Assembly (NCBI GenBank): GCA_913757435.1
Contig: CAJYDM010000002.1
Coordinates: 310,001-374,000 of the forward strand
Source: Syntrophomonas sp. DTU019
Lineage (GTDB): Bacteria; Bacillota; Syntrophomonadia; Syntrophomonadales; Syntrophomonadaceae
Direction: 5' to 3'
Length of the DNA stretch: 64,000 nt
The position numbers were made by a program, and so were the translations under genes. The notes beneath the pieces are model-generated. The model did not search any database, had not been told where the DNA came from, and worked only from the letters and a program-made list of their open reading frames with translations. Shown piece after piece: positions 56,374-64,000 of this stretch; positions within the stretch are counted from its first letter, which is position 1, and every line of letters starts with the position of its first letter.

Positions 56374-56495
56374 TATAATCCTATTTTAGGGGTAAAGATA
56401 TCAATACCAGATGATAGTCTGGTAAACAAACCCTCCCCAACAACTTTACAAAATTCTCCTCTCCCCAAAATGGCGACGCGAGTCGCCATTTTAAT
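56374..56495 (+). ncRNA. Candidate structured RNA or gpr leader element
   Basis: A TATAAT (56374-56379) precedes a stretch with hairpin TACCAGA-TGATAG-TCTGGTA and then a terminator-like hairpin at 56467-56492. There is no reading frame. A -35 box is not convincing, so this is only a candidate. Confidence 0.3.
56467..56492. terminator. Hairpin upstream of gpr
   Basis: AAAATGGCGAC-GCGA-GTCGCCATTTT, 11-bp perfect arms with a GCGA loop. T-runs are short on both strands. The nearest gene upstream on the plus strand ends at 55254, so what it terminates is unclear. Confidence 0.65.
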
Positions 56496-56555
56496 TTGCG
56501 TAGATCCTCGTATATTCTTCCAGTGATGGCGCAGACTAACTACCGAGGTGATAAT

Positions 56556-57515
56556 ATGAAGACTATTCTGAGTGCTTTCGGATTGAGTGTCGATTTGGCC
56601 GTGGAAGCCCATGAACTGGTGCGTGGCGCTGCCGATGTAGAAGTCCCTGGGGTAATCGAACAGGTTGAGGAAAAGGAATATGTGAAAATTACCACCATTA
56701 CCATCAAGGACCAGGCCGGAGCCGAAAAGATGGGCAAACCGATCGGGACCTATGTTACTATCCAGTCGCCACCGCTGAAAATCAATGACCCTTATGTAAA
56801 AAATGAAATAATCGAAGCTATGCAAAGAAGTATGCATACTCTTTTGGGCGATGGTATTCACCCGGGGGACACGGTTCTGCTAGTAGGCCTGGGAAATTGG
56901 CGGGCTACGCCGGATGCACTAGGCCCGAAATTCATTGAATATAGCCCTATCACCCGGCACTATCATCAACATGCCCCAGAAGCCCTCGTAGAAGGCATGC
57001 GCCCGGTATGCGGGATAGCTCCTGGTGTGTTAGGCATCACCGGCCTGGAAACTTTTGAAGTCATAAAAGGGGTGGTGGAGAATGTAAAACCGGCCGCTAT
57101 GGTAGTAGTCGATGCTTTGGCCGCTACCAATGTTGAACGTATCGGGACCACTATTCAGATGTCCAATACCGGAATACAGCCGGGTGCCGGGGTAGGTAAT
57201 GCCAGAATAGCTTTGACTGAACAAAGCCTGGGAATGCCAGTCATCGCCATAGGTTGTCCAACCATTGTGAATGCCAGTGTTATTGCCAGCGAAGCTATAC
57301 GCAAGTTTTGCTTTAACAGCGGGGCTATGTTCAATGAGACCCAGGCCCTGGAAGCCACCAGGACAATATTGTCTCGCTTTGGGGGGACTCTGGGAGTGAC
57401 CCCGCAGGAAATCGATGATATCGTAGAAAACACCTCTCGCATCCTGGCTATGGGGGTAAGCACGTCTCTGTTCCCAGGAATATCACAAGAACAATTGGAA
57501 TTGTACGCAACCTAA
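56556..57515 (+). CDS. gpr: Germination protease GPR (spore endopeptidase)
   Basis: The 319-residue protein has the GPR features LVGLGNWRATPDALGP, GIAPGVLGITGLET and VDALAATNVERIG. It is a spore-specific aspartic-type protease, made as a zymogen and activated to degrade SASPs on germination. The ATG at 56556 follows GAGGTG; the upstream frame from 56496 contains the hairpin region's edge. The SASP genes next door are its substrates. Confidence 0.93.
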   Translation: MKTILSAFGLSVDLAVEAHELVRGAADVEVPGVIEQVEEKEYVKITTITIKDQAGAEKMGKPIGTYVTIQSPPLKINDPYVKNEIIEAMQRSMHTLLGDGIHPGDTVLLVGLGNWRATPDALGPKFIEYSPITRHYHQHAPEALVEGMRPVCGIAPGVLGITGLETFEVIKGVVENVKPAAMVVVDALAATNVERIGTTIQMSNTGIQPGAGVGNARIALTEQSLGMPVIAIGCPTIVNASVIASEAIRKFCFNSGAMFNETQALEATRTILSRFGGTLGVTPQEIDDIVENTSRILAMGVSTSLFPGISQEQLELYAT

Positions 57516-57535
57516 AAAGATTTCTAAGTAAATGA

Positions 57536-57568
57536 AAACAAGCGGAGATATTAATCTTCCGCTTGTTT
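57536..57568. terminator. Bidirectional terminator between gpr and the SASP gene
   Basis: Eleven-bp arms AAACAAGCGGA/TCCGCTTGTTT lie between the converging genes. Confidence 0.82.
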
Positions 57569-57600
57569 AAACCTAGAATGATTACGTTGTGGCTATAATG

Positions 57601-57816
57601 CTAGCTAAGCTGACCACCTGACTTGCGCTGTTCGTAATCATAGATCATTTTCTTGACCATTTGTCCGCCGATGCTGCCGGCCTGACGGGAAGTCAGATCA
57701 CCATTGTAACCATCTTTCAGCTGTACGCCGACTTCCTGGGCAGCCTCCATCTTGAACTGGTTCATGGCCGCCTGAGCCTGGGGAACCAAAATACGATTGT
57801 TGCTTCTTTTTGCCAT
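57601..57816 (-). CDS. Small acid-soluble spore protein, alpha/beta type
   Basis: The 71-residue protein has FKMEAAQEVGVQL, the GPR cleavage region, and DLTSRQAGSIGGQMVKKMI, the DNA-binding SASP signature. It coats spore DNA. It converges on gpr, whose product digests it. Confidence 0.95.
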   Translation of the reverse strand: MAKRSNNRILVPQAQAAMNQFKMEAAQEVGVQLKDGYNGDLTSRQAGSIGGQMVKKMIYDYEQRKSGGQLS

Positions 57817-57885
57817 TCTGTCTCACCTCCTTTGTTTTGTAGTCATATTCTGTCCCCTACCGGAACTTATATGCTAGAAGTATTT

Positions 57886-58008
57886 TCATGAGTTTTTATT
57901 TTCTTTCTGGGCGGGCGAGGGTTTTTTAGGCTTCGAAATTCCCATTTCCTGTGCAACCTCGAATTTTATGTGCTCCAGCTTTTTGGACTTGTCATCGGCC
58001 TTGCTCAT
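57886..58008 (-). CDS. Small SASP-like protein, 40 residues
   Basis: An open frame with a good ribosome site (GGAGGTGATGGC) encodes MSKADDKSKKLEHIKFEVAQEMGI and then a Lys/Pro-rich tail, ending at 57886. The segment KFEVAQEMGI resembles the GPR-cleavage half of alpha/beta SASPs, but the DNA-binding half is missing. It lies just upstream of the SASP gene and may be transcribed with it. It could be a minor SASP or a remnant. Confidence 0.65.
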   Translation of the reverse strand: MSKADDKSKKLEHIKFEVAQEMGISKPKKPSPAQKENKNS

Positions 58009-58038
58009 GCCATCACCTCCGTTTTATGATAAGCCGAT

Positions 58039-58068
58039 AAAATCAAAAACTGCAGGGAAACCTGCAGT
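58039..58068 (-). terminator. Terminator after recG
   Basis: ACTGCAGG-TTTC-CCTGCAGT on the minus strand is followed by TTTTTGATTTT. Confidence 0.85.
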
Positions 58069-58122
58069 AATAGCTTTTAGTATTTTATGAAGATATACTC
58101 GAGGAACAATATAATAAAATAA

Positions 58123-60153
58123 CTAATTTGCGGCTATATACGACGCTTTTTTAAATTTCATATCGAAATACTTTTGCTGCAGAGAGTTCATGGCAGGAAA
58201 GGCTGCTGCCAGTTGCCGGCTCATTTCCACAATTTCCAGATCCCGGGAAAGATCAGCAACCTGCAATTGATTAAGTCCGTGCTGGCGCACTCCCCAGAAG
58301 TCTCCGGCTCCCCTTAAGCTGAGATCAGCTTGAGCTAATCGGAAGCCGTCATTAATGCTGGTCATGAGTTGCATTCTCTGCTCAGCTCCGGGGTTTTTAG
58401 GATCAGCCAGCAGGAAGCACAGCGATTGCCGCGATCCCCTCCCTACCCTGCCGCGAAGCTGGTGGAGCTGTGACAAACCGAAGCGTTCGGCTTGTTCTAT
58501 GATCATCATCGAGGCATTGGGCACATCTACACCGACTTCTATCACCGTGGTGGAAACCAAAACTTGTATGTAGCCCAGTTTAAAGCTTTCCATAATGCTC
58601 TCTTTCTCAGCACCTCTCATTCTGCCATGCAGCAATCCCACTTTGAAACCTTTTGCCAGTTCTGTACGCAATTCGTCATAGAGGGTTTGGGCCGCCAGGA
58701 GGTCTTGTTTGACGGATTCCTCGATCAAAGGGCAGACCACATAACACTGCGCTCCATCAGCCAGATGCCGCCGCATCAATTGGTAGGCCTGGGAGCGCCG
58801 TTCCCGTCTCAGGAATACTGTTTTTACAGGCGTCCGCCCTGGAGGGAGTGAATCGATCACTGACATTTCCAGATCACCATAAACGGTCAAGGCCAAGGTG
58901 CGGGGTATGGGGGTGGCGCTCATAACCAGGATATCAGGCTTTATGCCCTTGTCGCTCAGCAGGGCGCGCTGCCTTACCCCGAAACGGTGCTGTTCATCCA
59001 CAATTGCCAATCCCAGCTTAGCAAATTGCACTTGTTCTTGAATCAGAGCATGGGTGCCAACCAGCAACTGCACTTCTCCACTGCTGACTCCAGCCAGTAC
59101 AGGCTGGCGTAGGGAACTGTTCAAGGATCCGGTCAACAGTGCCATATTGCACTTCAATCCGGCGAAAAAGCTTTTCATATTGCGAAAATGCTGTTGGGCC
59201 AGGATCTCAGTAGGAGCCATAAAGGCAGCCTGATAACCGCTGGATAGCGCTTTGGCAATGGCCAGCGCCGCCACCGCAGTCTTGCCTGCGCCTACATCAC
59301 CTTGCAATAAACGGTTCATGGGCCGAGATGCTTCCATATCGGCAAAAATTTCTGTGGTGACCCTGCGTTGAGCAGGGGTGAGCATGAATGGCAGCTGCTG
59401 TGTCACTTCTTGGACCAGATTATCCTGTTCCCGGTGAGCTACACCGAGATAGATCTGCTGCGCCGCCTTAAGCTTTTTCAGGCCCAGGTTGAAGAGCAGC
59501 AGTTCTTCGCAAGCCAATCGACGCCGGGCCTCTTTATAATTTTCACCGCTTTGTGGAAAATGCATATTCCAGAAGGCGGTCTTTATGTCGATCAGTCTAA
59601 AGCGGCGAGCTTGATCCGGGTCCAAAAGCTCCGGATAATTGGGCAAAAACTCGTGCAGCGCGGTTTCGGTCAGCTGCCGCAGGGAGCGTTGGGTAAGTCC
59701 TTCAGTGAGGCCATAGATCGGCATCACCATATGGCTGGTGCTATCCTGATCTAACAGGTCATATTCTTGAACCTGTAGCTGGAGGCGGTCATAGACCAGC
59801 TTGCTCCGCCCTCGTGCCCATATATTCTGGCCTTTTTTAATGGAGCGGCTTAAAAAAGGCTGATTGAACCAGACCGCGGTAACAGACCCGCTGTGGTCCT
59901 GCAGGATTGCCTCAAATACGCTCATCCCACGGCGGCTGCGCTTCAAGCTGGCAGCTACCACTATTCCTCTGATGCTGCAATTTTGACCATCCTGAAGCTC
60001 CTTTATGGATTGGACACGATTGCGATCGTAATAACTGCGGGGTATGTACCACAACAGATCAAAAACCGTTTCAATGCCCAACCTGTGCAGTAACAGGCTG
60101 CGTTTGGGGCCCACCCCCCGGAGAAATTGTATTTTTTTGTCCAAGGCTTCCAT
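58123..60153 (-). CDS. recG: ATP-dependent DNA helicase RecG
   Basis: The 676-residue protein has an N-terminal wedge/OB domain, Walker A GDVGAGKTAVAALA, DEQHRFGVRQR, and QLRGRVGRGSRQS. RecG remodels stalled forks and Holliday junctions. The ATG at 60153 lies after GGAGACAGGGG; the longer frame from 60213 runs into the upstream terminator. Confidence 0.96.
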   Translation of the reverse strand: MEALDKKIQFLRGVGPKRSLLLHRLGIETVFDLLWYIPRSYYDRNRVQSIKELQDGQNCSIRGIVVAASLKRSRRGMSVFEAILQDHSGSVTAVWFNQPFLSRSIKKGQNIWARGRSKLVYDRLQLQVQEYDLLDQDSTSHMVMPIYGLTEGLTQRSLRQLTETALHEFLPNYPELLDPDQARRFRLIDIKTAFWNMHFPQSGENYKEARRRLACEELLLFNLGLKKLKAAQQIYLGVAHREQDNLVQEVTQQLPFMLTPAQRRVTTEIFADMEASRPMNRLLQGDVGAGKTAVAALAIAKALSSGYQAAFMAPTEILAQQHFRNMKSFFAGLKCNMALLTGSLNSSLRQPVLAGVSSGEVQLLVGTHALIQEQVQFAKLGLAIVDEQHRFGVRQRALLSDKGIKPDILVMSATPIPRTLALTVYGDLEMSVIDSLPPGRTPVKTVFLRRERRSQAYQLMRRHLADGAQCYVVCPLIEESVKQDLLAAQTLYDELRTELAKGFKVGLLHGRMRGAEKESIMESFKLGYIQVLVSTTVIEVGVDVPNASMMIIEQAERFGLSQLHQLRGRVGRGSRQSLCFLLADPKNPGAEQRMQLMTSINDGFRLAQADLSLRGAGDFWGVRQHGLNQLQVADLSRDLEIVEMSRQLAAAFPAMNSLQQKYFDMKFKKASYIAAN

Positions 60154-60171
60154 GATGATTCCCCTGTCTCC

Positions 60172-60201
60172 AAAATAAAAAGCGGGCCATAAAACCCGCT
60201 T
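60172..60201 (-). terminator. Terminator after the DAK gene, 18 nt before recG
   Basis: On the minus strand AAGCGGG, an 8-nt loop and CCCGCTT are followed by TTTATTTT. The T-run ends only 18 nt before the recG start codon. Confidence 0.8.
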
Positions 60202-60264
60202 CGAGTTCAACATTCTAAAGTCAGTCTGCGCCGGGCTGCAGTCGCGGGCATGATTAGCCCGCCA

Positions 60265-61914
60265 TCATTCCACTGAAATATAATAACTGTAATGGGGCTG
60301 CCCCCCATAATGGACCTGAATCTCATAATCAGCGTACCGCAGCTGCAACTTGGATTTAAGCTCCTGAGCCTCATTCTCATTTATATCCGCCCCGTAAAAC
60401 AGGGTGATCAATTCGCTGTCTTCATCAGCCATCTCCGCTAAAACCGCCTCAACCGCCGACTGGTTATCGTCAGCCTTGATCTTTATGGAATCCTCTACTA
60501 TGCCGATAATATCGTCGGCTTTGATATCGAGACCATTCACAGCTGAATCCCTGACCGCCCGTGTTATTTCTGCGTATTTGACGCGGCTTACCTCTTCTTC
60601 CATGGCTGCCACCATATCATCCAGATCCCCGTCAGGGTTAAAAGCTATCAGTGCGGAGATGCACTGCATTACCGAGCGGGTGGCTACTACCCGTACTTCC
60701 TGGTCCTTGGCCAGCAGAGCCGCCTGCTGTGCGGCGAGGATTATATTGCTGTTATTGGGGAGTATGATCACCGCCGGTGATCTTATTTCCTGGCAGGCTT
60801 TCAGCAGGTCCTCAGTGCTGGGATTCATGGTCTGACCGCCTTCCACCACCCGGTTTACCCCCAAGCTTTTCAGTATTTCCACAACCCCCTGCCCGCTGCC
60901 CACTGCTACCAGGCCTACTTTAGGCGCCTCAGACAGAGAAGGTTGTGCTGCTCCTGATTCTACCGGCCAGTTATTCCTGTGCTGGTGCACCTCTTCCTGC
61001 ATATTATTGATCTTGATGTCATTCAGATCCCCCACTTGCAGACAGTATTCCAGAACCCTGCCGGGGTGATTGGTATGCACATGAACCTTGACCAGTTGGT
61101 CATCCCCGACCACTAATAGAGAATCCCCCAGCTTGCCAAGGTGGTTCTTGATGCCCTCTATATTAAGCTTTTGACCTTTGAGCAACAACTCTGTGCAATA
61201 CCTATAATCCAGATGGGGAAGCTCTTCAACCGGCACAACTTTAACTTCTTCAGCGGCCGTCCATCCCCAGCGCAGTGCGTCCAGGTTGAGTTCATGATCG
61301 AAAGCCAGAGCTTCGGCAAATCCCTCCATAAAAAACAACAATCCCTGCCCCCCGGCATCCACCACACCTGCTTCGCGCAGTACCGGCAGCATCATCGGGG
61401 TTTTCTCCAGGGCATTATACCCACATCTGATCCCCGCCAAAACCACCTTGATCACATCATCGTTCTTCTTGGCCTCTTCCTCACAACCCCGCCCGATTTC
61501 CCTGATAATGGTCAGTATGGTCCCCTCTACCGGTTTCATTACGGCTTCGTAAGCCGTGCGTGAGCCTGCCTTCATGGCTTGCGCCAGTTCTTTGGCATCG
61601 ACCTTTTCTTTGTGGTCCAGGTAGATAGCTATGCCGCGGAAGATCTGGGATAGAATCACTCCCGAATTTCCCCGGGCTCCCATCAGAGAACCGGTGGAAA
61701 CTGATCTGGCTACCTTTCCCAAGGGCTGATCTTGTGACTTTTCGCCTTCCCTGACCGCTGACTGCAGGGTGAGAAACATATTGGTGCCGGTGTCTCCATC
61801 TGGTACCGGGAATACATTGAGCTGGTCGACCTTATCGCGATGGCTTTCCAGCTTAATAGTACCCCCTTTGAGGGCTCTGACAAAATCACTTCCATCTATA
61901 TACAACAAACTCAA
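60265..61914 (-). CDS. DAK-domain fatty acid kinase-type protein (FakA/YloV)
   Basis: The 549-residue protein has an N-terminal DAK2 domain with LNVFPVPDGDTGTNMFLTL and SLMGARGNSGVILSQI, and a C-terminal EDD-fold region. It matches YloV/FakA, which phosphorylates fatty acids bound to FakB. The operon position with asp23 and recG is the Firmicute norm. Confidence 0.92.
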   Translation of the reverse strand: MSLLYIDGSDFVRALKGGTIKLESHRDKVDQLNVFPVPDGDTGTNMFLTLQSAVREGEKSQDQPLGKVARSVSTGSLMGARGNSGVILSQIFRGIAIYLDHKEKVDAKELAQAMKAGSRTAYEAVMKPVEGTILTIIREIGRGCEEEAKKNDDVIKVVLAGIRCGYNALEKTPMMLPVLREAGVVDAGGQGLLFFMEGFAEALAFDHELNLDALRWGWTAAEEVKVVPVEELPHLDYRYCTELLLKGQKLNIEGIKNHLGKLGDSLLVVGDDQLVKVHVHTNHPGRVLEYCLQVGDLNDIKINNMQEEVHQHRNNWPVESGAAQPSLSEAPKVGLVAVGSGQGVVEILKSLGVNRVVEGGQTMNPSTEDLLKACQEIRSPAVIILPNNSNIILAAQQAALLAKDQEVRVVATRSVMQCISALIAFNPDGDLDDMVAAMEEEVSRVKYAEITRAVRDSAVNGLDIKADDIIGIVEDSIKIKADDNQSAVEAVLAEMADEDSELITLFYGADINENEAQELKSKLQLRYADYEIQVHYGGQPHYSYYISVE

Positions 61915-61928
61915 CTCGACGTCCTCCC

Positions 61929-62291
61929 CTACCTGTTGCCGGGAGCTTTAACCCCTTTAACGTTAACGTTTACTGCTGCTACAGGAATGCCGGCGGTATG
62001 ACTTAAAACGTAGGTCACCTTCTGAATGACGCTGCCAGCCACCTCTTTTATTTTAATTCCATATCCCATCATAACATAGAGGTCAATCACAAAGCCGTTC
62101 TCAGTGAATCTAACCTCCACACCTTTGCGCACATTTTCTCGTCCCAGAATACTGCTGATGCCGGTCTGTAAATCCTGCGATACCATGCCCACCAGGCCAT
62201 AGCAATCGATGGCAGCCAGCCCTGCGATGGTTTGGATAACCTCTTTGGACACCTGAATAATTCCTATTTCGGTATCTTTGATCTTATGCAT
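61929..62291 (-). CDS. Asp23/Gls24 family protein (YloU)
   Basis: The 120-residue protein has IQVSKEVIQTIAGLAAIDCYGLVGM and VNVNVKGVK, the Asp23 family ends. It is 14 bp upstream of the DAK gene. The family is linked to envelope stress and fatty-acid kinase genes; the biochemical role is unknown. Confidence 0.9.
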   Translation of the reverse strand: MHKIKDTEIGIIQVSKEVIQTIAGLAAIDCYGLVGMVSQDLQTGISSILGRENVRKGVEVRFTENGFVIDLYVMMGYGIKIKEVAGSVIQKVTYVLSHTAGIPVAAVNVNVKGVKAPGNR

Positions 62292-62413
62292 TCCGGTCCC
62301 TCCTGTCTGACTTAGTTAATTCTACAACACAATATTTATTCCTTCTTCTTGCCCTTTAACCACCATTTTGGTAAAATAGTTAAGTGCATTTATGAAGAGA
62401 GGGGGCAAGCAAG

Positions 62414-62602
62414 GTGGCCAAGTGTTATGTTTGCGGGAAAGGCATCACATTCGGGAAAACATACAGCCACTCCCATATAAGAACCAACCGGCAATGGAAG
62501 CCTAATATTCAGCGGGTAAAAGCTATTATTGACAAAACACCTCAAAGGATCTATGTATGTACCCGTTGCCTGCGTTCTGGCAAAGTACAGCGCGCCCTGT
62601 AA
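62414..62602 (+). CDS. rpmB: 50S ribosomal protein L28
   Basis: The 62-residue protein begins [21 protein letters not shown] and ends with [17 protein letters not shown] at 62414 is the start, about 9 nt after AGAGGGGG. It is divergent from asp23, the common Firmicute arrangement. Confidence 0.96.
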   Translation: MAKCYVCGKGITFGKTYSHSHIRTNRQWKPNIQRVKAIIDKTPQRIYVCTRCLRSGKVQRAL

Positions 62603-62613
62603 TTTTGTTTGAT

Positions 62614-62643
62614 AAAAGCCTCAGTCCCTCGGCTGAGGCTTTT
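62614..62643. terminator. Bidirectional terminator between rpmB and hslO
   Basis: Eleven-bp arms AAAAGCCTCAG/CTGAGGCTTTT. The hslO stop codon lies inside the rpmB-side arm. Confidence 0.9.
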
Positions 62644-63514
62644 TGGCGTCCATAATCTGTTCGGGGGTATAGTGATACTGCTGATTACAGAAATTGCAGG
62701 TGACTTCCATGGTACCTTCATCATCACATAAACGCTCCAGTTCTTCCTTGCTGTAACTGGATAGAATGACCGCCAGGCGCTCCCGACTGCAGGTGCAGCA
62801 GAATTCCAAATCCTGCTCCCCTATAAGCTGGTATTCGATTCCCCCCATTACTTTCTGCAACAGTTCTTCCAAATTTTCCGTCATTTCCAGAGCGGAGCTT
62901 ATATTGCCCAATTTCAGCACCTGCTGTTCAATACTGGCTAGCAGTTCATCATCGACTCCGGGCAGGGCCTGCACCATAAGTCCTCCGGCCGCTTTGATGC
63001 TCAGGTCGACATCTACCAGCACACCCAACGCCAGCAAGGTGGGGACCTGTTCGGAATGCATAAAATATTGCACCAAGTCCTCGGCGATCTCACCTGAAAC
63101 TAGTGGCACCCTGCCGGTGAAAGGCTGCTTCATGCCAATATCTTTAAGCACTTCCACATAACCTTCAGTTCCAACCAGTCCTCCCACGTTGAGCTTGCCG
63201 GGAGCAGCAGCCGGCAGATCAGCCTGTGGTTCGGAAATATAGCCGCGCACCGTTCCCATTCCGGTAGCAGTAGCGATGATCACCCCGGCAGGGCCATCTC
63301 CATTAAAACGCACCGAAACCACATCGGCAGGGTCCTTAAGATCATGGGTCATAATCAGAGCCGCAGTCAAGACCCTGCCTAAAGCAGCCGAGGCAGTGGC
63401 AGAGGTGTGATGGCGCTGCCGGGCGTGTTCGACCAGGTGGGTAGTGGCCGCCAGCACGACTTTTACGCCGCCGCTGCCATCCAAAGCTTTTATCATATAG
63501 TCTCTGGGAATCAT
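62621..63514 (-). CDS. hslO: 33-kDa chaperonin Hsp33
   Basis: The 297-residue protein has the C-terminal zinc redox switch (CTC ... CNFC) and the N-terminal AALGRVLTAALIM segment of Hsp33. It is a redox-activated holdase, Zn-bound and idle when reduced. Its presence in an anaerobe fits occasional oxygen exposure. Confidence 0.94.
   Translation of the reverse strand: MIPRDYMIKALDGSGGVKVVLAATTHLVEHARQRHHTSATASAALGRVLTAALIMTHDLKDPADVVSVRFNGDGPAGVIIATATGMGTVRGYISEPQADLPAAAPGKLNVGGLVGTEGYVEVLKDIGMKQPFTGRVPLVSGEIAEDLVQYFMHSEQVPTLLALGVLVDVDLSIKAAGGLMVQALPGVDDELLASIEQQVLKLGNISSALEMTENLEELLQKVMGGIEYQLIGEQDLEFCCTCSRERLAVILSSYSKEELERLCDDEGTMEVTCNFCNQQYHYTPEQIMDAKKPQPRD

Positions 63515-64000
<486 letters not shown>

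Overview
The window looks like chromosome of an anaerobic, endospore-forming, syntrophic Firmicute close to Syntrophomonas (Syntrophomonadaceae). Three things suggest this: a dense set of short-chain acyl-CoA oxidation genes, a selenocysteine-containing membrane formate dehydrogenase, and spore genes (GPR protease, SASP, YlbJ) set in a standard Firmicute housekeeping order (smc-ftsY, rnc-acpP-plsX-rpmF, rpmB/asp23-dak-recG). The species assignment is an inference from gene content only. I saw no rRNA, tRNA, insertion sequence, prophage or CRISPR array.

Region 1 (1-25.3 kb): after the 3'-truncated recJ come the catabolic genes. A glutaryl-CoA dehydrogenase-like gene plus glutaconyl-CoA decarboxylase alpha subunit form a two-gene operon. 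A seven-gene minus-strand cluster carries two enoyl-CoA hydratases, a 600-residue acyl-CoA dehydrogenase, 3-hydroxybutyryl-CoA dehydrogenase, two canonical thiolases and a degenerate thiolase-like protein. Next to them lie an MFS carrier, a sodium:solute symporter with a CoA-transferase, and a CaiB-type CoA-transferase. Together they can take glutaryl- or butyryl-type CoA esters through crotonyl-CoA to acetyl-CoA. ATP could then be made by Pta-AckA, which is encoded at 49.5-51.8 kb. Two near-identical-architecture sigma-54 activators (CBS-CBS-PAS-PAS-AAA-Fis) sit among these genes. I find four good -24/-12 promoters in front of four of the transcription units, so the district looks like a local sigma-54 regulon.

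Region 2 (25.4-36.5 kb): an ATP-binding protein of unknown role, two MoeA proteins (one fused to a periplasmic-binding-protein-like domain), a Tat-exported formate dehydrogenase with an in-frame UGA and SECIS hairpin, its iron-sulfur and cytochrome b subunits, FdhE and MobB. This is a molybdenum/tungsten formate dehydrogenase and cofactor block, the electron outlet expected of a syntroph.

Region 3 (36.5-40.4 kb): a methylthioadenosine / 5'-deoxyadenosine salvage operon (phosphorylase, isomerase, class II aldolase, deaminase) compatible with a DHAP-shunt type pathway.

Region 4 (40.4-64 kb): housekeeping genes: ftsY, smc, an Elp3-like radical SAM protein, rnc, acpP, plsX, rpmF, DUF177, ackA, pta, tmcAL, a patatin-like esterase, ylbJ, a coiled-coil protein, rsmD, gpr, SASP, a 40-codon SASP-like gene, recG, the DAK-type fatty acid kinase, asp23, rpmB, hslO and the start of coaD.
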